A stretch of DNA of 64,000 bases from Metopolophium dirhodum (lineage: Eukaryota > Arthropoda > Insecta > Hemiptera > Aphididae), in assembly GCF_019925205.1 (NCBI RefSeq), contig NC_083567.1, positions 62,001 to 126,000 on the forward strand. Reading direction: 5' to 3'. Below, piece by piece: positions 55,253 through 64,000 of the stretch. Position 1 is the stretch's first letter. Each line of letters begins with the position of its first letter. Both the position numbers and the translations under genes were made by a program. The notes under the pieces are model-generated. The model did not search any database, was not told the origin of the DNA, and saw only the letters and a program-made list of their open reading frames with translations.

Positions 55253-55390
55253 GGGAGGTGAGAGAGCAGTGTACTACTAGTTCGCTTGATGGTTTTGGTG
55301 GATTTTTGGGTCCCCGAGGACCCAGTTCCACTTCTAGGGAACATGCGGGTTGTTTAATATTACGTAATAAAATGTGGCACAGGCGGTGAC
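55253..55390 (+). other. Exon-like block after the GC island
   Basis: A pyrimidine tract and TTTGCAG (about 55235-55252) precede a GC-richer open stretch starting TGGGAGGTGAGAGAGCAG. One frame reads WEVREQCTTSSLDGFGGFLG and stops at a TGA near 55388, with AATAAA at 55366. This could be a terminal exon paired with the island upstream. Function unknown. Confidence 0.35.
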
Positions 55391-55394
55391 TAGT

Positions 55395-56395
55395 GACCTT
55401 ACGTGACGGCTGCTGATAGCCAACTGTATTTTTATATAAATTCCTATATTATTAGAGTTCTATAAAAATCTTTAACACTTAATACATAAAATTCCTAATT
55501 TACTAAATCACTAAATCTAAAACATTAATATTAGGTAGGTACCTGGCTATTTACAACAAACAATTTTTTTATGAGCTATAATTTACCATTTGCATTTTTT
55601 TTTTTTTATAAAATCAAACATTTGATTTATGTTGTTTTGGTGATGAACTGGATACTATTATTAGTCTTCCGATGGTTGTATGCATCCTCTGGGTATGATA
55701 GGTTTAACTAGTGAGTATTAGTACTATTAAATGGCAAGGTACCAAGCAATAGTAATATGCTTATTGATTATAGATCTAACTCGAAAACAGTTCTAACATC
55801 ACCAAAAATACTTGAATGTTGACAACCGCTTAGCTTAGATTATCCTTCAATAGCAATAAGAAATAATACAATTGGGTTAAGTATAAGTTAATTTAAAACA
55901 AATAATACTCAATTTGTAACAAAAATGTTATTTTGCTATTAAATAAATATTCATTATATTTTATTTTGCAAATTTTTCTTGTTAAGTAATTTGTAGTTTT
56001 GAGAAATTGAAAATGTTATTTGATGTTTAATTTTCTGTTCAAATTACAGACTAAATGTTTATAAAGCATGATATCATAATAAAATATAGTTAAATAGGTA
56101 ATTAAATAATTATAACTTACCAACTAATAATAGGTACATAATTGTTCAAACATATTTCCAAGAATATCTTCAAAGAAATTATGTTAAATCTGATAAGCCC
56201 ATGAAAATATCACTCATACAATACAATTTTTAATTTAATAAGTACTGCAAAATTTGATTGAACCATAAAATAATATTAAAACTTTATTTTCATGTATCTA
56301 CAGTTATAAGTTTTTGAATTACAACATAATAACAAAATCGCTACATTATAAATTTAGTGAATTTCCAATATTGTAAAAATATGAACTTCAAACGC
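55395..56395. other. AT-rich DNA, no gene
   Basis: No repeat partner inside the window was found by eye and no coding signal is present. Confidence 0.4.
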
Positions 56396-56399
56396 TCAT

Positions 56400-57150
56400 A
56401 AAAATTTAATTTGATTTGCTTGTGGACATTTTTTTTTTGATAAAGGTAGAAAAACTTATGAATAATCTTGTATTTCATTTTCAAATTAGATAAAAATAAA
56501 TTTTAAAATAAAAATTTTTATAAATTCTTAACTCAAAATAATTTGTTAATTTTCGCGATTTTGCCGTATTTTTTCCAGATTTGAACTTCATATGGTTATA
56601 ATAAAAAACTATGACTAAGGATTTCTAATATTTTTTAAATTTCATTGTAACATTATAGTAGGAACTTTGTATTAAATTTGCAAGCTTTTTACACAACAAA
56701 TAAAGTTTTATTGACATTCATTGAAAAAAAAAAAACAGTTAAAAACTGAGCATATCCGTAAACAGCTAAAACCAAGTCAAAATATTTTCAAAAAAATGTT
56801 ATGTATAGAAAAGTCTAATTTAAACATTCGGGGAAAATTGCATGTATTTACGATCATTTGTTTTAGAGTGACACCTAAAACCAAAATCTATTTTGACAAA
56901 AACCGATTTTGCGTAAAAATTTCCGTTTTTCCATAATTTTTATTTTGTTTTTCCGGGCGCTTTTGAAAACAATTGGGAATTTTAAATTTTGACCTCCCAA
57001 AAGTACCAACTAGATTCACATTCCCATTGAACAAGATACTGAAGTTGAAAATCAAAGCATCATTTCCAATATTAATCGTATACACAGACACAAAAAAAAA
57101 AAATAAAAAAACACACATTATTGTAAAACCAATACATTCATCGCTCCGCT
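56400..57150 (+). repeat. Dispersed repeat family R1, copy 3 (longest)
   Basis: Bases 56880-57150 match 47560-47850 and, inverted, 14095-14350. The upstream part (56390-56720, e.g. ACTTCAAACGCTCATAAAAA) matches, inverted, the region near 15000-15060, so the family is at least 750 bp long. Confidence 0.7.
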
Positions 57151-57240
57151 CTCAAATGATTAATGTAAAAAAATATGAGTAAATAATAACTTATCTATAA
57201 AAAGATTGTTAAATGAATATTTTTGTATTTTTAGTGCTTA

Positions 57241-57735
57241 ATTGACTACTCACATTAATAAAATTCAAATTTTTCAAAATAAAGTGCTACGTATTATTGC
57301 CAACGCACCTTGGTTTATAAGGAACGTAAACCTATACGAAGACCTTCAGATCCAGGAAATCACAGACCACATTAAAACCTCATCAAAAAACTTCCATACC
57401 GCACTGCTCAACTCTCCTGGCTCACTTCATTATCAGCTCCATGTACATCCGCCTCAACGCAGACTAAAACGTGGACGTCCACACGACCTTCTGGTTTAAA
57501 CAGCTCCACATTATACAACAGGTGTTGCTACTTGTAGCGTCAATATTAAGCTATACAACTTGCCATTTATTATATCTGTTATACCTTTATATTATTATTA
57601 TTATTATCATTATTATTATAATTACTTAAATTATCATATTCAAATGTATTGTTAAAAATGTACCTTTATAATTAATATCAATAGATGTAGATGGCCATGG
57701 CTAGGAACATCTTATATTATAATAATAAAAAAAAA
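57241..57735 (+). mobile_element. Jockey-like non-LTR retrotransposon, 3' end
   Basis: The frame 57242-57499 encodes KIQIFQNKVLRIIANAPWF, a NLYEDLQIQEI strand and a basic RRLKRGRPHDLLV end, typical of the last 85 residues of Jockey-type reverse transcriptases. About 220 bp of AT-rich 3' UTR and an A-run at 57727-57739 follow, as expected for a 5'-truncated insertion. Unlike the 23-kb remnant, this short piece has no stops. It starts directly next to the R1 repeat. Confidence 0.82.
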
Positions 57736-57904
57736 AAATTCCTAATTATAAAAATAAGTTATTAGCTATACATATTGTAACCGTTTAAAGTTTTGACTGT
57801 CAAAAAAATGCACAGCTGAACCCGTTTGCCGTCTGATTTATTGTAAAAAGTGGAGGATGAATCTTGAAGAAAACGCCACCAGTAGATGGAATTATCCGTC
57901 TCAC

Positions 57905-57970
57905 TTACAATTACCAGAAGAACTGTCGTCCGGCTCATCGACTGGTTTATTCGTTTGAAAGCTACATATT
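57905..57970 (-). other. Possible small host exon
   Basis: On the minus strand an AG acceptor (TATGTAG) is followed by a 55-nt open block encoding FQTNKPVDEPDDSSSGN and a perfect donor GTAAGTGAG. The acidic Ser-rich peptide and both splice signals make it exon-like. No partner exon is identified. Confidence 0.3.
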
Positions 57971-58348
57971 GGAACAAAGGATACGCAATAGCTTTGCTTG
58001 GATTTGTAGGTAAACTGTGGTATGTTGTCGATAAGAATTTATCTCACTGACTCAGTATCTCAATAACGTAATGTTTATATTATACGTGTAAAGCAATAAA
58101 TTGACAATAAATTATGTACTCGTAATAATTATATATAAAAAAAATAAAAATATTGATTAGAACAATAGTTATTTCATTTGTCAGGTATTCCTGTACAACC
58201 TGTTTAAATATGTGTGATGTGTATGGTAAACTATTTTTTTATTCATAGGTGTATCTATTACGTCACTTCAATGGACTGTATATTGTTATGATCTAGCAAT
58301 TATTCGGTTAACTGCTTAGTTCATAAAGTTGCAGGTAGCAAGACCTAT

Positions 58349-58688
58349 TGTAGAGGATTTCTTCAAGTAGAGTTGATAAATAATTTAGACTGGTTGAAAA
58401 GTTAGTTGTTTATTGAAAATACTCTAAGTACAATTTGACAAGTTGTTGCGTTGTCATTCATGAAGGTGTTCGCCTGTACTGCGGTGTTACACGTCTGATC
58501 TACATGCCGTTTCGGGTCTGGTTTTATAGGGCCTCCTGCTCTCCTACTTCCCCCTTAGTCTATCGACTTATCTGCGGATTTCACAGGACGTTGTTCAATT
58601 AATCATTGATACATTTCCACGTCTGGTTATTCCGAGAATCGTATTCTGTTATCGTATTTGCAATATATGTTATACGCCATCCGTTACA
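58349..58688 (-). repeat. Solo LTR
   Basis: A 340-bp block begins TGTAACGGATGG and ends CCTCTACA on the minus strand (TG...CA). In that orientation it has CCCTATAAAACC near its middle (TATA box) and CAATAAACAAC (poly(A) signal) further down, the normal U3-R-U5 order. No internal retroviral genes flank it. A 5-bp target duplication is not evident. Confidence 0.65.
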
Positions 58689-58689
58689 T

Positions 58690-59230
58690 TCTAGATACTA
58701 TGCACTACATACATATATATATATATATATATACATAAACATATGCATATTCCATAACAATATTTAATTGTTATATTCACGCATTTATAATTAAAGGTGA
58801 GATTGTAGTACCTATTGCAATGAGATAATAAGATAACATTTAATTGTTATATTCATACATTTATAATTTAAGGTGAGATTGTAGTAATGAGATAACAAGA
58901 TTCGCATTGCCCTCTCGGTATCTTCCCATAGGTTTTCTATTCGCATATATGACTTTGATTTATCTAGTCGAATTAATGTGCCATTGTTTATCTAGTTTTA
59001 TGTTGCCAAATGTAGCTGAAGGCGGAACGATCACAATAATATTATATTATGTGTATTATTGGGTTCGTTACAATATTATAGATTTATTGAGTTTAACATA
59101 CTACACCAAAATAAAGTAAGTGATAGCAAATAATTGATTTCGATATAATAACCTACTTATAAGGGTACATTAATAAATTATCTATATAAATGATATTATA
59201 TAATATAATAATTATTACAGATTGACTATT
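58690..59230. other. Microsatellite and 76-bp tandem duplication
   Basis: A (TA)n run lies at 58711-58732. A unit starting TTTAATTGTTATATTCA near 58762 is repeated at 58838. A 70-codon frame at 58907-59119 has no recognised domain. Confidence 0.6.
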
Positions 59231-59238
59231 CTCATTAT

Positions 59239-61694
59239 CAGGGTTGGGATTTTATAGCACTTAAAATTGCATAAATATGCGCTATAATATGACCTTAACT
59301 TTCGCTAAATATGCGTTAAAAATATGCAATAAAAACAACAAAATATGAAAAAAAGAAATTTATTAAGTAATCAATAGGTAATCACTTACAAATTAGAAAT
59401 TATTAGGTATACGTATAGTTTAGTCACTCTGGTCAGAATCCTGAAGGTCTGTAAAAAAATTACCCAATTAATTATTATAAAAAATTTTATATAAAAAGTA
59501 AGCGATTTAAAATGTTTACCTTGAGTGTTACATTGAATTATTAAATGCTTGGCCAGATTATCGAATTTGAATTTACGGTGGTTGTCTGCCAACAAAGTCT
59601 TGTACGTCGAAAATGAACGTTCGACGTCCACTGATACAATTGGTGCATATTTGAAATATACAATATGGCTACATGTAAGTTCACCAAGTAATTCACCAAT
59701 ATTTGTATTTTCTTCGCCATCCAAGATATTTGAAATATGTTTTAATTTAGACAAACCACTATTTTTTTCTAAAACGTTTTTTAATTTGAAATATATATGT
59801 TTACCATGTTCACCATTTAGTGTTTTCAGTGTTTCTTCGATATTTTCAATAATATTTAATGATGTAGCTAAGGACATATTTTTCGCTTGCAATTTATCAA
59901 TGGCTACAGATAAAATAGAAAAATTTGATTTAATGTATGCCAAGTTATTTTCAAGATTAGGGTTGTCTAAACATTTTTTTGCTTTTTGAATACTAATCGC
60001 ATCTTCTTGGTCGAGTAATCCAATAATATGACGAACAGCTTGTATATTCTCGCAATAATAGGTAGCTGCATTAAGCCAGGTTCCCCAACATGTAATAACT
60101 GGTTCTGGCGGCAACTTTACTCCAGGAAGTTCATTTTTAAATAATTGTAACCGACTCGGAGCTTTTTTAAATACTTGTTTAACACTTTCTATTAACTTAT
60201 CCACTGTACTGAAATGAGATCTAACCTGTTCTGCTACTCTGTGCAAACCATGGGCTGCACACGTCACGTGTAGCATTTTAGAATAGAAAACTTGGAGAGC
60301 CGTCCCTGCCTTTACCATATATGGTGCGGCGTCTGATACAAATAAAAGAACATGTTCATGTTGTACTCCGTTCGGCCACAATATACCCATTGACTTGTTG
60401 AATAGCTGACTGATAGAAGAAAAATTTGTTTTTCCTAGTTCTTCAGTATGAAGTAAAAATACGACACCTTGACGGTCGGCTTCAAGACTGCCGACAATCA
60501 CATTTGCTATATACCGTCCTTCGACATCGGTTGTTTCATCGATGCTGACCCATATTCGCTTAGAAGATAATTTAGAACGAATGTTTTCCATAGTCTCGTT
60601 ATATATATTATCCACGTATAACTTTCTTAACGTGGTTTGATCTGGAATCGGATTTTTCATGTACGTTTCAAGAAATTGTCGAAATATTGGATTAGATAAT
60701 TTATTTAAAGGAATGTTTGCCGCTATAAATGCTTTACATAAATCGACATTAAAAGAGTTTTTTTGGTAGCTCGTAAGAAACTGTTGTTTTTTTTCAATTT
60801 TATTTTGATGGCGCTTCGTTGCTTTATTATGTTTATCTGTTTTTAAGTGCTGAGTTATGTTAAATTTTTTTTCACTGTTCACTTTACACTCACATAATTA
60901 ACAAAATAATATATTGTCATCTACCTTAAACACTTCTTCGCCGAACTCCGATACAAAATTATTGAGTTTACACGAAAGAGATGATTTAACTTTTGGCATT
61001 TTAAAACAAAGTTACTACACATAAACGGCGAAAATACAACGTAACACACGAGTACAGGCACACGAGACGACTAATACAACGTTGATAATCGGCGATAAAT
61101 AATCGCAGTAGAAATCGACAAAAAAAACCCAACAAAATTAGTAGATAACAAAAATTAGAACCAAATATCTAATACGAAATTATCGTAGTATTATATAAAA
61201 CCTATATATTAACGCTGTACGGCGTTGCATCATCGTAATCGGCCTATTAACTTAATCTATAGGTACATTTACAATTTATTTGATAATTCAATTGACAAAA
61301 ATCTAAAAACACGTTTACTATAATATAATTTCATAAAATTTTGACAGATTTTGATTCAAAAACAGGTAAAAATGCAAAAAAGTCTCAAAAAATCCCAAAA
61401 AAGCAATAAAAACTAAAAAATCGTAAAATATGCAAAATAAAATTTTTAATTTGAGTTCTCTGTATCATGAAACACATTTTTAGCTTACTCTGCTATTTTT
61501 TAAGCATCTCATAAGAAATATGCAAATGCTATAAAATCCCAACCCTGGTGATTACCTATTGATTACTTAATACATTTCTTTTTTTCATATTTTGTTGTTT
61601 TTATTGCATATTTTTAACGCATATTTAGCGAAAGTTAAGGTCATATTATAGCGCATATTTATGCAATTTTAAGTGCTATAAAATCCCAACCCTG
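59239..61694 (-). mobile_element. hAT element with a duplicated inverted left end
   Basis: The left end is CAGGGTTGGGATTTTATAGC. The ordinary right end is at 61547 (CTATAAAATCCCAACCCTG). Directly attached to it, 61548-61694 is an almost perfect inverted copy of the left 147 bp (59239-59385), ending again in CCCAACCCTG. The outer flanks both read ATTAT (59234-59238 and 61695-61699), which is shorter than the 8-bp duplication normal for hAT and could be chance. Confidence 0.85.
59420..60999 (-). pseudogene. hAT-family transposase, spliced, one stop
   Basis: Exon 1 runs from ATG 60999 to 59520, followed by a 71-nt intron (59449-59519; GTAAAC donor, TTTACAG acceptor). Exon 2 (59420-59448) adds the acidic end DLQDSDQSD. 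The total is 502 codons, a normal size for this hAT branch. A BED-type finger with H-x5-H near residue 55 opens the protein. The core has D in VSIDETTD and D in LFVSDAAPYM, and the C-terminal hATC dimerisation block has SVDVERSFSTY. The only damage is a TAA at 60900-60898 (codon 34), inside the finger next to its first Cys. Translation from the Met at 60882 would skip the stop but lose half the finger. It is clearly related to the deleted copy at 30959-32243. Confidence 0.88.
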
Positions 61695-61699
61695 ATTAT

Positions 61700-61930
61700 A
61701 ACATTGTAATTTTGTACTACGTTAATAAACATTCATCATACCTAGTACATCACGTATTTCATTTCTGCGTTGATGTATATATCGACGTCGGTTGGGACGT
61801 AACACATGTATATATCGTATTACATATTTACTGAAGTATTAGTAATAAACCGTTGAAAATCTGAGGTTTTAAATCACACATTTTACAATATATTATATTA
61901 TAAACTACATTGTAAATACTATATTACCAG
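61700..61930. other. AT-rich DNA, no gene
   Basis: Short stretch between the hAT element and the next gene fragment, nothing recognised. Confidence 0.4.
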
Positions 61931-61934
61931 AGTT

Positions 61935-62992
61935 TTCAATACTTCCATCAATAAATAATACTTTTTTTTAACTTTGATACTATTGCGATCAGAACTTGTT
62001 TTGTATAATAATTGTGTATCATTGTTAAATGTTTCAACTGTCCAAGTCCCAACAGGAGATGAAATGACCTGTTCTCTATTTTCAATAGATTCATCTAATA
62101 AAGATACATAGGTATTTTCTTTTTAAATTTTACTAATTTAATACATTTATTAATTTGTTGTTTTAATTTTTTTTTCCTTTTTTTATTATATGAAATAGTT
62201 TATAATTTGTTTTATGTATTAAATTTTTATATAACTATTCAAATATCATGAAATATTGTGAAAAAATATTAATTTGGCCTTTGTCAATATGATCTTTGTC
62301 TGAGTTGTATACTATATCATTATTAGAGTCAGAGTCATCAGAAATATCAAAAATATTTTTTTCCTCTTTTGAATGAATTGATTGAGAAATATCTAAAAAA
62401 GTTTTTATAAAAATAAAACTACAAATTAATTAGTAAAAAATTTAAAATTAAAATCTATTACCATTATAATGAGGAGGACAGCTTTCAGAAGATTGTATAA
62501 TTTTGTTTTTTTTTTAAGTTTTCAACTTTTAATTTTGTTGATTTCACAATTGTATAATTATAAATTAGGAGACAACTTTTGATCTCTATTAGGGTATTTT
62601 TTCTTCCTTCTTCTCATCCGATCGATAATTTCATCAGCACTTGACAAGTCAGATTTTTGCATAGCCAAGGGTAATTTTTTTTTTGCTTCACTGTATGAAC
62701 CTGAAGATTTTGCAAAATTAATTAGTTTACAATTCACTAGATTATAATAATTTTAATAAAATAATTTCAAAATAAAAATTTCTTAGCTATTAACTTTATG
62801 TCCAATTTGTCTAGACTTAAAAAATAAGATGTCATTTGTATTAGGTTTAATTCGTTTTTGGATATATCTCTTTGCTTGCTTAGAAGCTTTAGGCCAAGCA
62901 CGAGAATTATTTTTAAACCAAAAGTTAGGTACCACTTCAATACTAGTATCATCACTAAACTCAACAACAATCCAACCAATTTGATCATCCAT
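61935..62992 (-). pseudogene. Spliced gene fragment, DUF4806-type N-terminal region
   Basis: Exon 1 (62992 down to about 62788) starts MDDQIGWIVVEFSDDTSIEV, then VPNFWF, a short beta-rich module that I associate from memory with the N-terminus of hemipteran DUF4806-type proteins. After an AG acceptor, exon 2 (from 62700) encodes SYSEAKKKLPLAMQKSDLSS and a basic RMRRRKKKYP. Further exon-like blocks follow: SSESCPPHYN (about 62462-62495, donor GTAATA), DISQSIHSKEEKNIF and an acidic DSDSNND (about 62265-62395), and ENTYVSLLDESIENREQ with SPVGTWTVET (about 61935-62118). The C-terminal DUF4806 domain is not seen. Intron phases do not fit cleanly, and stops follow some blocks, so it may be a decayed or partial copy. 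Confidence 0.5.
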
Positions 62993-62994
62993 CT

Positions 62995-63860
62995 AAATTT
63001 AAAAATTTAAAAAAATAAATTTATAAAAAGTATACAATATTTTATGTAATTATATAATATTATATACCTGCTATTATAAATATGTTAGTCCAATCAAATT
63101 AGGTTTTCAGCTCGGAAAAATTCCCACCTAGCTGAATTTTGGTACACGTCTTTATTACATTGTTGTAAACAATGTGTAAAAAGTCGACCTCCATATCATG
63201 TACGCGTTAAAGGTTATTCGAGGTCAAGGGTCACGGAATTGACCTTTTTTTTAATCTCTTTTTTTATTGGTTGTAAAAAAATAAAATTTTCAATACAAAT
63301 TGTAGAGGACGCAATTATCTACAAAAATGGTCTTTTGACATTTTCACTTCAAGTTGATAGTTTTTCCGTTATAAGGCCAACAATGTGTACACTTTTAATG
63401 AAATATGATTTTTTCGATAAAAACAAGTAGCCTTTGCGTTAATATCTCGCTTTATACTGTTTGTACGATAAAAAGTCTCGAACAAAAATTGTAGAGGACA
63501 AAATTATCTACAAAATGGTTATATATATATATAAAGCTTCTTGCGGTATACAAATTTTAATGTTTACCATACAACATTACAATAATATAATATAATATTA
63601 TATCATATTATAATAACGATGATAAGAATGCATTCGTTTCCACACCACCATTAAGGTAGAAGCATGATGCGTTTTTTTTCATGGTTTCCCCCGTAGGCCT
63701 AGTCCATGTAGTCAACAATAATTGTTAAATAATTATTATAGGTATCATAGTTATCTAATCGTCAAAACAAAGTAATAAATATAACATTTAAATTATTATT
63801 AATCATCAACATCGCTCTCGTCTTCATGCATTCTTCTTCTTCGTCATTTTGATCTCCTTC
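62995..63860. other. Non-coding with an internal repeat
   Basis: The phrase AATTGTAGAGGACNNAATTATCTACAAAA occurs at 63298-63326 and 63488-63516, about 190 bp apart, so this is a partially duplicated or repeat-derived block. It also contains the pair TTGTTGTAAACAATG-type motifs near 63160. No gene is supported. Confidence 0.5.
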
Positions 63861-63865
63861 ATTTT

Positions 63866-64000
63866 TTAAAAATTATATGTATTGTCTTCTTCCGTTAAAT
63901 CCACTGATAAAACTTCAAGTGTGTCTATATTGTCATCTAAAGCATTGTCGGAACTTGAATTGATACATGACTGCCCACGACAATGTCCACAAATAATTGA
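63866..64000 (-). CDS. 3' end of an unidentified gene
   Basis: On the minus strand the frame is open from the window edge to TAA 63868-63866 (44 codons). It begins SIICGHCRGQSCINSS, with a C-x2-C...C zinc-like arrangement, and continues with an acidic tail (DDNIDTLEV, LTEEDN). The Cys pattern followed by a disordered acidic end resembles C-termini of transposase- or methyltransferase-like proteins in insects, but I cannot name the family. The rest lies outside the window. Confidence 0.45.
   Translation of the reverse strand, partial: SIICGHCRGQSCINSSSDNALDDNIDTLEVLSVDLTEEDNTYNF

Noticed and set aside
58907..59119. 70-codon frame as a membrane protein gene
   Set aside because: The hydrophobic translation is typical of AT-rich random sequence, and no splice sites, homologue or coding context is visible.
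59234..61699. ATTAT flanks as proof of a 5-bp target duplication
   Set aside because: hAT elements make 8-bp duplications, and a 5-bp match of A and T is easily due to chance in this AT-rich DNA.

Overview
The window looks like gene-poor, repeat-packed chromosomal DNA of an insect, most likely an aphid or close hemipteran. The grounds are strong AT richness, interstitial TTAGG telomere-type repeats, short GT-AG introns (59 and 71 nt in two transposase genes), and a mix of Polinton/Maverick, hAT, Tc1/mariner-like (DD82E), RTE, Jockey-like, Helitron-like and LTR sequences. The aphid assignment is inference; no rRNA or confidently intact host housekeeping gene is visible.

Layout. 1-3.3 kb: the end of a BIR-domain (IAP-like) gene, a tRNA-like hairpin and the remains of a small spliced gene on the minus strand. 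3.3-13.85 kb: a large decayed Polinton with the usual gene set: protein-primed family B DNA polymerase (+), chromodomain integrase (-), an unknown Polinton protein (-), A32-type packaging ATPase (-), PLA2-like minor virion protein (+), adenovirus-type protease (+), two tandem penton-like minor capsid genes (+) and the double jelly-roll major capsid protein (+), closed by about 70-bp tandem repeats. Nearly every gene carries stops or frameshifts, and short TTAGG arrays interrupt both the polymerase and the ATPase.

13.9-25.4 kb: dispersed and tandem repeats, a 111-bp Helitron-like element, an imperfect palindrome and a Jockey-like 3' remnant. 25.4-28.0 kb: a DD82E (Sailor-like) transposon inside a larger inverted repeat. 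28.3-29.2 kb: a non-autonomous hAT element with a perfect 8-bp target duplication. 30.5-34.2 kb: a deleted hAT transposase gene, a probable solo LTR and an RT/RNase H remnant.

37.17-40.81 kb: the standout feature, a 3641-bp mini-Polinton. It has matching ends, a perfect 6-bp target duplication (CCCGTA), inverted arrays of exact 37-bp repeats at both ends, a second and different virion-protein/protease pair, an unrecognised minus-strand gene, repeated short palindromes, a GTTAAC-rich block and a tRNA-like, possibly Pol III-transcribed structured region.

41-64 kb: a 1.1-kb inverted-repeat element containing a head-to-head telomeric repeat, a nearly complete RTE retrotransposon (minus), foldback elements, a GC-rich island followed by an exon-like block, a second Jockey-like remnant, a solo LTR, a nearly intact spliced hAT transposase whose left end has been copied in inverted form onto its right end, a spliced gene fragment resembling the N-terminus of DUF4806-type insect proteins, and the 3' end of an unidentified gene at the window edge.

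The virus-like genes act together as a self-synthesising transposon kit (replication, integration, packaging, maturation, capsid), but the large copy is dead by mutation and the small copy keeps only part of the kit, so it would depend on enzymes supplied in trans.
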